DNA of 64,000 nucleotides, taken from NCBI GenBank assembly GCA_944472155.2, contig OX235272.1:99144020-99208019 (forward strand), given 5' to 3'. Below, piece by piece: positions 1-11,345 of this stretch (position 1 is the first letter of the stretch; each line of letters begins with the position of its first letter). A program made the position numbers and the translations under genes. Origin of the DNA: Trichobilharzia szidati (lineage: Eukaryota; Platyhelminthes; Trematoda; Strigeidida; Schistosomatidae). The notes below the pieces were generated by a model, which ran no database searches, was not told the DNA's origin, and saw nothing but the letters and a program-made list of their open reading frames with translations.

Positions 1-475
1 GTTTGTTAACCACATATTCGCTTGAGTATCAGGTTTCCAGGAATTCTCTGGAAATTTTGGTGTTTCCTCTGTTTAAAATTTCGACATTATCCCAATCATA
101 CTGATGCCCATAATTATCTATATGCATTGATGTGAAAGAACATATATCATGTCTTTTAACAGCTGATTTGTGTTCCTAGATTCTGATTCGAAGGGGACAC
201 CCACTTTGTCCGATGTAATGTCTATTACAGTTCATACAATTTATTTTGTAAATGGTATTAATTTTATCTTCTTTTCTGTTGGATCTTTCGGTTTGTACAA
301 TATCGACTGAAGTGATTGGACTGGCTTGTGTGCTATATCTATTTCAAAGGGTTGCAATATTCTAGCTGTTATTTCAGAGATATTTTTTATATGTGGTGGA
401 ATGAATAAAACCAACCAACTCAGAGAACACAACTAATTGCAAATCATCCACCTGAGCTACAAATCTCTATTATTT
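1..475 (-). pseudogene. PLE-A fragment: GIY-YIG endonuclease part plus inverted tail
   Basis: This is a decayed Penelope-like retroelement running off the left edge. Read on the minus strand, positions 240 to 1 give a GIY-YIG-type endonuclease segment closely matching the better copy at 5.4-7.2 kb, with the core HYIGQSG and later the string DNYGHQYDWDNVEIL. The upstream connector (minus frame 432 to 241, ISEITARILQPF) also matches the other copy but lies in a different frame, so there is at least one frameshift. In-frame TAG and TGA stops interrupt the endonuclease part. At about 405-475 the coding part gives way to sequence like 7.16-7.23 kb, the inverted tail piece found at the 5' end of the other copy. 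The RT domain is absent. The protein family assignment is firm; the element is dead. Confidence 0.85.
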
Positions 476-1575
476 CAAAGATGTTCAGTATCCAACAAGA
501 TGATGTTAGCCGACTACTTGCACAAATTAAAATGCCTATCAGCAGCAATGCAAGTTAGTTGGGTTAATGGTGTAACACTAAACTCGCCTGCAGCTTTCAA
601 AATCCTACTTGATATGATATAGTCTTTTTGAAGAATCCAAGGAAGAATTAGGGAGAATACATTAAATATTAAACTGTAAGAGAAGAGCTTGAGTCACACT
701 AAAAAGTCTCAACTTCCTTGTGCAACAAGTTAAACTAAGGATGTTTTAGAAATCAACAAAATATGGGGCGATCAACAAAGTATAGCATAGAAATTAGTGC
801 GAAGATAGGTAATATTTATTGCCTATAATGGTCCCCTTGATGTCACAAGAATCATGAAACTAAAGCAGTCCATGCAAGTATTCTTCACAAGTGAAACTGA
901 AATTAACAGTCTGACATGTAAGATTTTATAACCGTGACAGGAATATAAAGGTTGAGCAAGTAATTAAAAAGAAATCACACTAATTTCACACACTGATAAT
1001 TAATTTCATCCAAAAATTCATATTTTACCTGAGGGATAAACTAATAATCTTTCATATTTTATTAACATTTCCTTACTTAGAATTTTTTGAAAGCTGGACA
1101 GGGTAAAAAAAAGTTAAGTAAGATGCAAATATCTGTTTAAGGGTTTCGCCTTTTTTACATAAAAGACTTCAATCGTTTGATTTCTATGATTACAAAGGAT
1201 TTCACGGTGAATTTTATCAAAAATTAAATAAAGTAAAATAATAATTAATATCACCTAGGGAACTATCCGACACTGAGTAGCAGTCAGACAGATGCTAGTC
1301 CTGCCATGAGACTTCTAAGGTGAAGAATACAGATAACTTAAGATTCAGACAGTAGCTCAAAATATGATGTCATATTCGTTCCCAACTTCTTTTAATTGGG
1401 AATATGGTGGAATCTTTTCGACATATATTTCAAGAAGTATTTAAGAAAATTGATGACTGACTGAGTTGATTTATGTGAGAGAATAACCGAAGTGAACTGC
1501 ACACTAAGAGTGATACAATCTCAAGTATACACAACACACTTTAAAATCAGTGGGGACTGTTTTGATTTTTAGCTT
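476..1575. other. No recognisable feature
   Basis: AT-rich sequence with only short chance reading frames. I see no repeat family shared with the rest of the window here. Confidence 0.5.
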
Positions 1576-1804
1576 TTCCTGATTCCTTTGCGTTCCGAGT
1601 GGAAAATAGTGCTTGAAGCTTTGAAGGTATTAGTAGTATCGGTGTTGTTTTTATGGAATGGAATTGCCAATCACACACCCAACCTTCGCTCTTTTCCCCA
1701 CATAATAACGACCAGGTGAAGCTTTAGGAGTGTCTCATTGGGGATTTCAATCACGACCTTCTGCATGGTGGCTAGCGTGCGTTCTACCACTGAACCACCT
1801 ACGT
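1576..1804 (-). mobile_element. SINE-1 copy (tRNA-derived), diverged
   Basis: The left end carries the SINE-1 3' end in reverse complement (cctttgcgttccgagtgg). The middle has the accaaccttc-type block, and the right end carries the degraded tRNA-like head, with a B-box relative near 1745-1760 and an A-box relative near 1785-1798 (taccactgaaccacc). It is strongly diverged from the well-preserved copies at 14,987 and 28,058. I see no clear target-site duplication. Confidence 0.75.
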
Positions 1805-2009
1805 ATTTTGATCTTCAGTACTATTTAGTTACTCAGATATATTATATCCTAACGTGTTTACTGAAATTATAATTCTCAACTGATACACAAGCTGTATTAC
1901 AGACAACCGAATATCACATCTACAACAGATGTTACTTAATTTGACAAGTGTCACACAAGTCTTCTGTATCCGAACAGAGATATCATTAGCAATCAATCCG
2001 ATTAGAGAT

Positions 2010-2335
2010 TATTTAATATGGCATTAATCCACAGGAAGACTTGAACCTGGTTATCGTGCTACTTAGCACTCGTGACAATGCGCCGTGGGGGCAAGCCAAC
2101 TAATATTGTGGCAATATTACAAACTTGACTGATAGAATTAGGTCTGAACCAAATAAAGGACTAGACACATTACACTAACTGCTAACTCGTGTCCAATCAA
2201 AGTATGGCATCCATCCACAAAGTATACAACTCTGGGTTTCATCCTCATAGGGAAGTATAAACTGCTGGGTTGAGATCTTCAAGTCTCTAAGATTCAACGG
2301 CTGAAGAATGTTGGAGACAATTCGAAATTCTTTCT
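2010..2335 (-). repeat. SINE-4-type repeat fragment
   Basis: Positions 2,045-2,080 resemble the repeat at 9.60 kb (tcgtgctacttagcactc compared with tcgtgctagttagcactc). Positions 2,125-2,200 resemble 9,835-9,910 (both contain cttgactgatagaatt, then aaaggactagacacatta or a close variant). The two stretches are in the same order at both sites, so this is one repeat family with an internal length difference. A tRNA-like head is not convincing in this copy. Confidence 0.6.
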
Positions 2336-3720
2336 CAATGGCACAGATGCATTAACTCTTCATGAACTCCTAGGTCCATCAAATTCTCATTATTCTCCAT
2401 GGATTTACTGTTTCTGAGGTACATTTTAGTTTAGTGTAGTGCCTTAGAAACCTCAATTAGGAAGTAAGTCACGTATTAGTAGAACATATTTATGTTTCTC
2501 GTTGGCCTAATGGATTGGAAAATGGGATCCAGGATATAAAGGAAGTTTTAGGAACTTTTACAGCAAAACAAAAACCAATAACTATATCAACAAACATCGA
2601 AGTAGAAATCTTGGAATAACTGCGTTTCCGAATCAAAATGGATGCTTTTAAGTGGAGAGTGTTACACATGAAATTATTCTTAGGAAATATGCTTAGGAAC
2701 TAATTTATAAAAGAACAGGTTTATTTTGACAATAATTCATGATTTTTCTTGCTGTCGACAGAAACAGAAGTGACCGTCATTTTATCAATGAGTTATTATT
2801 ATTTTTATTATTATCACTCAAATAAATAATTGGATGACCACAATGAAGTATTCATTGTTCTATGCCGCTGTACTCAAATGCTGGTTTTAACAGGTGTCAT
2901 AAGCATTTGTCGGTGTATGTTGATTTTTATGTGTGTGCATATGTCTGTGAGAGCTTCATTTCTTCTCACTTCTTTGACTTCCAACTGTGATACAAAAATA
3001 TTCATATCTAACACCTAAAGTCCCTCTCCATTGTTTAATGCAATACTAAAAAATTAATAAAATCGACTAGCAACAGTTTATTCCTGTTTACCACAAATTT
3101 AAAAAATAAATAAAGTGGATATATAGGCCATAGGGACAAAGTGTGAAAAAAAAGAAGAAAAGAATTAAACGGTTAGAAACATAAATTAATAAATAAAAGT
3201 TTACTAAACAGAAGTTTATTTATAGTGACATCCTTTGGGTAAGATATGCATGTTACATATCCTATATTTTGCGTTTTATTGACAAGGAAGGATTATTGAA
3301 ATAATACCTGTGTTGGAAAGCGACTCGACATGAGTTTGATCAGTATTCTAACATTTTCTAGATAACTCGTCCGATGCTTTACCAACTGATTTCACCTGCT
3401 TTTTATCTCTACTTCGGTGCATTCAGAGTGTAGATGGAAAATTATGTTCAACTAGCTCATCTGATCATGTCGAACGGACAATTACGTATCACTCATTGAA
3501 GAAAAAAGTGACAAGTTGTATTTTTACTCACTTGGAGATGAGTCACACCTATTTTGTGAGGATTAATAGTAATTTACTGATATTACCTCTTACTCACACA
3601 ACCTTGTGAGTGGTTAGGAGTCATAGTCGCTAATACAGAATCACTGTCTGATAATTGTTTAATTTTGTGTACACCTGCTTATCACAATGATCACTAGTGA
3701 TGAAATCCGGAAAGAAGTGA
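2336..3720. other. No recognisable feature
   Basis: AT-rich DNA with a short TTATTA-type tract at about 2,797-2,814. I see no coding signal; the small frame at 2,830-3,018 has no family features. Confidence 0.45.
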
Positions 3721-3724
3721 CTAA

Positions 3725-3995
3725 TGGTTTCCATCATGTCAGGTGCGAAGACAAATGTTCACAGATATCATTGGCTGGCAGTTGCGCTATGTAGTGTGGA
3801 TTGGTAAAAGTTAGAATTCCTGAACCTTTGGATCCCTTCTCAGCAACCTCATAATCCAAAGGTCCATGATTCGATTCACGGTGGGCTCATGAATGCCAAC
3901 TGCTGAAGTGTTTCAGACTAGGGTGAAACAACCAACCAGTACTCCCTAGTTTTCAGTGGTTCCCTAAATGACTTCAGTTTGTGATCTAGCTTTAT
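3725..3995 (+). mobile_element. SINE-2 copy with its upstream leader block
   Basis: The tRNA-like head lies at about 3,835-3,880, with the B-box relative atgattcgattc at about 3,866-3,877. The diagnostic SINE-2 body follows: gactagggtgaaacaacc, then the block ending in ttttcagtggttccctaa. Upstream, 3,765-3,800 (ggctggcagttgcgctatg) matches a leader block also seen before or after SINE-2 bodies at 42.2 and 61.85 kb. The copy is diverged and no target-site duplication is evident. Confidence 0.65.
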
Positions 3996-4195
3996 ATCAG
4001 ATTCCTTCAGATAGGCGTACAATTTATATATTTCAGGATTGAAAATAACTTTCAGTCTGTTGAATAAAATACTTGATCTTTAAATTATTAATCTGATCTT
4101 TAATAAATTCACTAAGCTCAGCTGGTAATTTGGGGAGTGCTGATTCGGATCCTTCCACCACCCAGATTTATATATTCCACCTTAATTTATTTCAC

Positions 4196-4400
4196 TGTTT
4201 GCCTTCCAAGTGGGTTTATAAGGTATCAAGTTTGAGGTTCCCGTAGCCGTGGTGGTATTTATGGGGTAGGCTTGCTGACGGCAGTCATCTTCGAGCTTTT
4301 TGTCGGCTAGTAAACTGGTAGAGGTTTAGAAGCGTGTCTGTTGGGAATCAAACACAGGTCACGTGCGTGGTTGGCGAGTATTCACCTTTGATACACTGAA
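4196..4400 (-). mobile_element. SINE-1 copy, strongly diverged
   Basis: The order of blocks matches SINE-1 in reverse: a ttccaagtggg-type 3' end, a gaggttcccgtagc block (compare gaagtttctgtagc), the body, then ggaatcaaacacaggtcacg and gcgtggttggcgagt corresponding to the tRNA-like head. The head is too degraded to fold well. Confidence 0.6.
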
Positions 4401-4570
4401 ACATCTCACCTTCAGTTACCACCCATTGTTTGTATCAGTCATAGTTTATTGTTCAAGGGATATTCTGGACATTCTAGCCATCAGTTAGTCTCTGAGCATT
4501 TATGTTTATAACTATGTCCCTCTACTTCAAAACACATCTGAAGTAACAGTGACAACCTGGTGTAAAATTA

Positions 4571-4605
4571 TACATATATATATATATATATACATATATA
4601 TATCT
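4571..4605. repeat. (TA)n microsatellite
   Basis: Alternating TA tract with a single CA interruption, starting around 4,571. Confidence 0.9.
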
Positions 4606-5393
4606 GTTCAAAATATTTCAGTCCGTCTGATCCTACAGCTTTCTTCAATCATCCAAGAATAACTGACCACGATATAATTTCCCACAAAGACACAAACCAA
4701 TAAAAATCATAGGACACTGAGAAGCTGTCACACCTATGATGATTACTCCTCAGGAGTTTTGATCACAGTAACTACATCAGGATCTAAATCAAATCATAAA
4801 ATGTGTTCTGTCCCACGAGATTCGAGCCCCCCTTTTTGACCATAATGAATCATGCTTGTGATAGTATTTTCATCAATGATAACATATTCATGTTTACAAA
4901 GTGAGGGCGTACTCGGTCTCAAACAATACACCTAGCTCATTGTTGATTTTCCAGATGACTTCAGTTTGTGTTTAAAAAAAGAGCTATAATTGACCATGAT
5001 GACACAAATGAAACAGCCTAATTCGCGTTCGAAATGACAAGGGTAAAATTAGGGTGTTAAAATTTGTACGATGAATATTTTAGCAGCTTACGCAAAAGGG
5101 AATTTTCGTCTACCTCTTGACATAATCTACCCTAAATAATAATTTAAGGTAAAATGATAAGCCTTAAAACTGAATCGAATTGAGATAATTCTCAACAAAT
5201 CCTTTTTCCTGCCTAACCCAAGTGGTGTAATTATAATTCGAAATATGCGATTACACAAGACCATGAAATGAGTAATTAAGTCTGCTCCTATAGATTACGT
5301 CATCAAAACTGCATTCAGATAGAGGGTGAGTAACATTTTAGGCGGATGGGTGAGGGGAGAATAAAGGATTAGTCCGAAATTATATTCTCACCG
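4606..5393. other. No recognisable feature
   Basis: AT-rich sequence between the TA tract and the target-site duplication of the PLE-A insertion. Nothing can be assigned. Confidence 0.45.
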
Positions 5394-5410
5394 ATAGTAA
5401 GTTATTTTGA

Positions 5411-5452
5411 TGTGGTTGTGTTCTCTGAGCTGGATGGTTAATTTGCGAAGCT
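5411..5452. repeat. Left arm of 42-bp inverted repeat of PLE-A
   Basis: Perfect reverse complement of 7,152-7,193. It lies just downstream of the endonuclease frame and is the 3' tail of the element in native orientation. Confidence 0.95.
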
Positions 5453-5464
5453 TTCATCACCCTA

Positions 5465-7150
5465 CTAGGTGACATCTTCAGCGCACACTTCAATTTGAAG
5501 TGAGCTTTCAGATTTCTCCACGAGTTTATTAATCATCTCTCCTGGTGACCTTGGACGTGATTGGTTGTTTTTGTGTGTTTTCACACCTTCTAGGTGACTT
5601 GTATTGTAACTCATTGTTTCTTTGACTTGAACTTTGACCCTGTGTGTGTGAGGTTTCTTTCTTTTCGGTTGATAAATTTTTTCTATCTCGATGTATCTAT
5701 TGATTGATGATTCACTGGAATGCCAAGCTTCTAAAAATTCTCTAGCATTCTTGTTGTTTCCTCTGTCTAATATTTGAACGTTGTCCCAGTCGAATTGATG
5801 TCCGTGGTTGTCTGTATGTAATGATATGAGGGAGTGGATATCATGTCTTTTGACGGCTAGCTTATGTTCATGGATACGAAGACGAAGGGGACGTCCACTT
5901 TGGCCAATGTAGTGTTTTTCGCAGTTGATACAATTTATTTTGTAGATGATGTTGGTTTTACCTTCTTTCGCTGTTGAGTCCTTTGGTTGACATAGAATTG
6001 AGTGGAGTGACTTTGTTGGTTTGTGTACGACGTCAATTCCTAAAGGTTTGAAGAGTCTTGTAGTGATTTCTGAGATATCCTTTAAATATGGTAAGGCGAT
6101 TTTCTTTGTGCTTTTCTTGGGGGCTTTTGGTTTGATAGGCTTGGGGGTATATGTTTTTTGATGAAATTCCGTGGATATCCATTCTTTTGAAAGACTTCCA
6201 TAAGATATCTTTCTATAGACTTGAGTTTCTAATTCCCCTGTGGTTGTTCGCTTGACTAAGACGTCCAAAAATGGGATTTAGTTTTCTGATTCCTCTTCTC
6301 TTGTGAATTTGATGTCGTTGAAGACGTTGTTTATCAGGTTGTGAGCTTTATCTAACTCGTTTCTTTTGATAATTACAAATGTGTCGTCTACGTAACGTAT
6401 CCAAATCTTGGGTTTAATCTTTGGTAGAACTATGTTTTCGAGCCTTTGCATCACTGCTTCTGCAATCAAACCTGATATTGGTGACCCCATAGATGTTCCT
6501 TTGACTTGTTCATATATTTGGCCGTTGAATTGGAAGTACGTTGTTAGACACAGGTTTATGCATTCCATCCAGCTTGTGTGTTGCATTTTTGATTGCTGTG
6601 GAAGGTGCTCGTCGTTGCCAAGTAATTGCTCCATGTTTTTTTTTTGCTAGTTTTGTCCGATTGAGGTATACAATGCTGTGACGTCGAAGGATATCATTAT
6701 CTCTTGTTCATCTATTTGGACGCCTCTGATTTTCTCTAGGAATTGGATAGCGGAGTTGATGGAGTGATCACAAGATTCCGTTAGGTGTTTTAGTTTTTTG
6801 TATAGTTCTTTGGATAAGTTATATGTTGGAGTTCCTGGGAGTGATACCTTTGGTCATAACGGGATATTTGACTTGTGTATTTTTGGTCTACCGTAGAATC
6901 AGGGTAGGACTGGTCCACTGGATTTCATTCGCCATTGGTCTTGTTTTGTGATTTGTCCAGTTTTGGTAAGCTTGTTTAAGGTCCTTTGGATGCGGTTGTC
7001 AAATGTTCGTATGGGATTTGTTGAGAGTTGTTGATACACATCCTCGTCTTTGAGTAGTTCTTCACCTTTCTTGGTGTATTCTTCTCTGTCCATGGCTACT
7101 GTTGTTCTTCCTTTGTCGGCCGGTAGAATGACGATGTCCTTCCTATTTTT
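5465..7150 (-). pseudogene. PLE-A reverse transcriptase / GIY-YIG endonuclease
   Basis: One reading frame runs from about 7,150 to 5,465 and is broken only by four stops: TGA at 6,899-6,901, TGA at 6,854-6,856, TAG at 6,647-6,649 and TAA at 6,278-6,280. In order I see DIVILPADKGRTTV (RT motif 1), FYGRPKIHK and SLPGTPTYNLSK (motif 2 region), SFDVTALYTSI (motif A), GTSMGSPISG (motif B), then IRYVDDTFVI with the catalytic YVDD at 6,383-6,394. The thumb follows (IPFLDVLVKR), then a linker and a GIY-YIG endonuclease with the core HYIGQSG and a conserved RLRIHEH. The frame closes at 5,465. The RT would copy element RNA into DNA and the endonuclease would nick the target. Downstream of the thumb the frame is intact for 267 codons. 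The N-terminus is lost by truncation. Point-mutational decay without frameshifts suggests a fairly young insertion. Confidence 0.93.
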
Positions 7151-7151
7151 C

Positions 7152-7193
7152 AGCTTCGCAAATTAACCATCCAGCTCAGAGAACACAACCACA
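7152..7193. repeat. Right arm of 42-bp inverted repeat of PLE-A
   Basis: Inverted copy of the 3' tail placed at the truncated 5' end of PLE-A. The same sequence continues to about 7,230 with blocks (catccacctgagctacaaat) also present in the left-edge copy at about 448-467. Confidence 0.95.
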
Positions 7194-7634
7194 AGAAAAT
7201 CATCCACCTGAGCTACAAATCTTCTCCATCATATCTATAGTAAGTTATCATTACCTGGATATTCCTTGAGTACATAAACTCCTGTTTTGTTAACAATATC
7301 AAACACAATGCCAATTAGCTTAATACCTCCCGATAATCTGTGATATGTTGAAATGCGTGGAATCATTTTAATTGAAGGTTATTCAGTATTACAATGATTT
7401 AGGTGTCATCAAAATTTGACACTACACTCAGAAAAAGGATAAATCCAAAGCTTATACCAGAATCTTAGACGTTATAACTCGCTTATTTAATTGGGAGAAT
7501 GTCTGACACTAGTGAAAGACACAGTCTAAATGACTCAGGTGCATAACGTTCCACTTGAAATCCTTTGACATATATATAAAGAACAAGAACTTAAAACTTT
7601 TCACATGAGCACACTCCAGATCGTTAGTTGGTTA

Positions 7635-7800
7635 GTTAGAAATCAGTTTCCCAGTATTGGGCTATAAGCCACATTTGTTGATTGAAGAACTGGTGATAAT
7701 ACCCATTTGTCCTGGCTGAAGCAAGTGTCGAGTCAGACTCGAACCTGGAACTCAGTGACTGAAACCTAAGTGCTTAAGCCTATAAGCTATATCGCTATGA
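7635..7800 (-). repeat. SINE-2-like fragment, diverged
   Basis: Contains tttgtcctggctgaagcaag, a relative of the SINE-2 body, and then cgaacctggaactcagtgac and ttaagcctataagctata, which look like B-box and A-box regions of a tRNA-like head in reverse complement. It is too diverged for firm boundaries. Confidence 0.45.
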
Positions 7801-8941
7801 TAGGACACTCTACTTTTACTTATCTTGAAATGGTCATTGAAACTCAACTAATTCGGTCTAATAAGCCACTAAGGGGTCAGAGAATAATGAATAATCCGTT
7901 AGGATTGATGAGGTTTTGGTTGGTTCTTATGATAGAAAATAACCTTTTCATAGAGCTCGCTCTACATCATAATGTACATTACCACAATTAATTTGTGAGC
8001 ATCAATAGGATAGAATTCAGTGTTGGTGCGTAACACTTCAGGTTGTCTCATCGAGTATCAAAGGGAAGGCATGATTTTCCCGTTATAGTCCCTAAACCAT
8101 CCGCTTATGTAAGATTTTTAGAATGAAAAAGAAACTTCTTGAAGACTTACTACTGATTTATGTGAGGATTACGAAACTATGTACATCAAATAATAATGAT
8201 TGTACCACAGATCGAGGTGATTTAAACACTAAAGTAATGTTTTTCTGGCTGCATGCAGAATAAATCAGCAGTACACACGGATTAACTAACCTGAAAAGTC
8301 AAAATCAATTCAGAGCATCAGAATTTTGACCATATATTTAAGAGGATCAGGAAGACAGAAAACAGTTGTTTGTTTGAAAAGTATACTGTTTGAACTGAAA
8401 TTTCTCAAGTGATAGGAACCTGTTAAGGAATGCAAACTACAATTTAAATAGTGGTTAATCTCTATCCTACTTAGATCGCAATTTTTCAATAAAATTTATC
8501 TTCTAACTTTTAAACTATTCAACTGTATAAGTCAACTACTAATTTCGAAATCACGTAACCAACAACCCATCTCTATTTACAGAAGGTCTCAAAATCGCTG
8601 ATTTGCACTGAATGCACAAGTACAAATAACTGTTTCTGTTATCGTATCTACTGTCAGTTGTTCACGTAGTTAGTTAATGAACAAGCATGCGTAAAAAGGC
8701 ATTGATCTCATTTTTTACCTTTTTGTCTTTAAAAGATAGATTATTTCTTACATCTCAGACTCTGTTCAGTCCCACCGATTTCTTCTATTAATATTTACCG
8801 TGAATAGGCACACGTCAGCTTGCCGGTAGGTAAGTAACAATATACACGCTTTCTCTTACAACATTTAACGCGTTTGGACACGCTGTTATTTTGCTATTCA
8901 CGAATTAATCGTTAAGATGATTACAAAAATAAATCACTTGA

Positions 8942-8979
<38 letters not shown>

Positions 8980-9500
8980 ACACTTACAACAAAGTAATCA
9001 TGCTGGTGGGTTACTTAATTTGGTGATCACACTGAGAATTCAACCTATACAATTCAGTCAAATACCAACACTGGACGGTGCACAAACAAAAAGTCAGGTA
9101 AACGAAGGCACATGGTTCTTAAGAACCATAAAATACGTATTCTTTGAAGAAAAATTTTAAAATTTACCACTACCAGAGTTGCCGGTAAATACCTTTTGAA
9201 TATGATTATGACCAGTCATAAGCTCACAGTATGTTCTAATTTAGAAATTTGTCCAAATTTTTTAAAAACTCGGATCTATAAATTAAGTAGCTGAACACAC
9301 ACTTTTCAATACTGATTCCTTCGTGGACTGGCATTAAATATAGAACAGTTGACATTCATTTTGTTTTGTCGCTAAAACTCTTTCATGATGTTAAGTGACT
9401 AATTAAATGTTGATAAGTAGCAAGAGATTTGGACTGTCTGTCTACAAAGTGATAATCACCTATCAAAACCAAAGTACTAATACTATTTCATGAGTCAACT
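7801..9500. other. No recognisable gene; one microsatellite
   Basis: AT-rich DNA. The only feature is a compound (CT)n(AT)n tract at about 8,942-8,980. Small frames here have no family features. Confidence 0.45.
8942..8980. repeat. (CT)n(AT)n microsatellite
   Basis: Nine or so CT units are followed directly by about ten AT units. Confidence 0.95.
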
Positions 9501-9539
9501 AACTGTATTTCAGTTCCCGAATAAGTAGTAGACTGCTGG

Positions 9540-9990
9540 GTGGGTATCAATGGATTCACGCATGACTAGATGGTTGTAGTCAATCAACAAGATGCTGTGA
9601 ACCTAGGTTTCGTGCTAGTTAGCACTCATCAGCAAGGGGTATCTGCAACCTTAAAGGAACTCATATCCCTTCAGAGATTCAAACCCGCAGATACGCCTTG
9701 TTGATGAGAGTCAACTAACAAGAAACCTAGGTCCAAGGCTTCCTGCCAACTAACCCCGACCATCTAATATCAACAATTCTCAGTGCACTGTAATGGCCAA
9801 CCACCTAAAATGGTGGCCACATTGCTAACTTGACTGATAGAATTCAATCTGCACCAAAGAAAGGACTAGACATATTACACTAGTCACTGACTAGTGACCA
9901 ATCAAAAATACCAGGACCTTCTGTTTGCAAAGTAAGGTCGCAGACCATTAAGCCATTGTGATCCATCAATTACAGCTTCTGCTAATATAT
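9540..9990 (-). repeat. SINE-4-type repeat with long imperfect palindrome
   Basis: An imperfect inverted repeat of about 44 nt: the arm at about 9,603-9,646 begins ctaggtttcgtgctagttag and the arm at about 9,688-9,732 ends aagaaacctag. The arms match at most positions. The right part (9,835-9,910) matches 2,125-2,200. At 9,915-9,965, caggaccttctgtttgcaaa and gaccattaagccattgtg are the reverse complement of a SINE-2-type tRNA-like head. A TA tract follows. I read it as a composite of a palindromic repeat and a SINE-2 head fragment. Confidence 0.6.
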
Positions 9991-10008
9991 ATATATATAT
10001 ATATATAT
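9984..10008. repeat. (TA)n microsatellite
   Basis: About twelve uninterrupted TA units at the end of the SINE-4/SINE-2 composite. Confidence 0.95.
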
Positions 10009-10200
10009 CGCAACCGACAGTCACGGGCAAGCAACTATCCTCTTGCTTAACTTGGTGGTTACAACTTCCAATGGTTCTCTAACTGGTGTCAGCCTGTGAC
10101 CGATCCTGTAAATAATCAAATCCCTGCAAACCAACACTTGATAGAAATCAGTTGGAACCGTCACTAAAGTCTAGTCATGTGATATTGGCTAAACCCCAAT
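10009..10200 (+). repeat. SINE-2 3' part
   Basis: Contains the SINE-2 tail: ccaatggttctctaactggt, then a block ending in aatcaaatccctgcaaacca. It continues into a stretch shared with 42,070-42,110. The tRNA-like head is missing. Confidence 0.65.
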
Positions 10201-10890
10201 GATCAGTCAATGTTTACATAAGTTTTAGTCATGTGTTTACTTACCGAATTCACTGAAGTCTAACTATCCACTCTAATCATAACCACAAATGAAGCATGAA
10301 ACAAGTAAAAATTAAAATACAAACACAAACTGAAAAAAGAAAGTGAAGTCACCCACTGAAAAATAATAATTTTTAGTCTTAACATGATAAAACTTCAGAG
10401 GTCAACAGCAATGAATAATTGGCCGTCCTGACTTCTACTTCAACTGTGAAAACACAAAACCCGAAAAGGTTGTCATACTGTTCTATCGAGTAACTGAACA
10501 ACCTATAGGTTTATTCATGCTCCAATAAACTCTCTGTCAACATCATTTATAATAAAAATAATAATAAATGGAAATTAGCTTGAAAATATAAAATATACAT
10601 GAATAATTTCAAGTAGTTATTGAAAACCGTTAACAGTATTGTTGCTCATTAAATATATATACCACATTTGGATTTAAGTGCTTTATTTTCGAAAGTTTAA
10701 CTAACTGATTTGTCTACCGGCTCTACCGAAAACTGAACACGGGCAGTAATTTTGCTCGAAATATTACCAATAACAAAACTTATCATTGTGTGTAAACTAT
10801 TAAAATATAGTTATACTTTATTTGTAAAACCCCAGTTTGTCTAATCGTCTTATTTTATTGGATTACATGAAATTATTGACGCTGTATTCT
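10201..10890. other. No recognisable feature
   Basis: AT-rich sequence without supported genes or repeats. Confidence 0.45.
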
Positions 10891-10894
10891 GCCC

Positions 10895-11060
10895 TGCCCC
10901 TATCGGCTTAATGGTCAGTCTGTGTCCATGAGTAATCTAAACCCCCTGGATTTAATTCCAGGCTAACTCAGAGGTGTAGGCGGTTGAAGACTGCTAAGGG
11001 AGGACGCAGCAGCTACCAGGCATTTCTTAGTTTCTCAATGCTTCTTCATATAGTGTCTGC
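10895..11060 (+). repeat. Degenerate SINE-2-like head
   Basis: cggcttaatggtcagtctgt near 10,905 has the A-box form of the SINE-2 head, and ggatttaattccaggct about 45 nt downstream is a weak B-box. The body is barely recognisable. Confidence 0.45.
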
Positions 11061-11269
11061 TGAGGATTAAACCTACAGTCAAATAACTGGGGATGACATA
11101 ACTCAAATTAGTTTACTAACATTATAACAAAAAACAAACGAGTCATTAAGTTGATGTGAGAAAAATCAGCGACAATTTTGAGGTTCCTAGAAGTTGAACT
11201 AATTACTTTTTGGTTTGAACACAATATGCGAATTAGCATGATCATAATTATTTAGACATTAAATTCCTA

Positions 11270-11345
11270 AGATGATATCCATGGTTCAGTAGTAAAATGT
11301 TAGCCAGCCACTCAAGAGGTCTAAACCTTTCCTATTTTACTAGTA
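11270..11345 (+). repeat. Degenerate tRNA-like head, family uncertain
   Basis: catggttcagtagtaaaatg followed by a block ending in ggtctaaacc resembles A- and B-box spacing of tRNA-derived SINE heads. No body can be assigned. Confidence 0.3.

Larger units (their letters stand above)
5394..7248 (-). mobile_element. Penelope-like element (PLE-A), complete insertion with TSD
   Basis: The insertion is bounded by an exact 12-bp direct repeat, atagtaagttat, at 5,394-5,405 and 7,237-7,248, read as the target-site duplication. Just inside lies a perfect 42-bp inverted repeat at 5,411-5,452 and 7,152-7,193. On the coding (minus) strand the element begins with an inverted copy of its own 3' tail, runs directly into a 5'-truncated RT frame, then linker, GIY-YIG endonuclease and 3' tail. 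PLEs are known to have LTR-like or inverted terminal copies and to truncate at the 5' end, so this structure fits the group. About the first 150-250 residues of a normal PLE protein are missing (family knowledge). The boundaries are directly supported by the sequence. Confidence 0.93.

Noticed and set aside
9984..10008. TA tracts as origins or scaffold sites
   Set aside because: Simple microsatellites occur at many places (4.57, 8.94, 24.5, 35.4, 41.6, 51.4 kb); nothing beyond composition supports a role.
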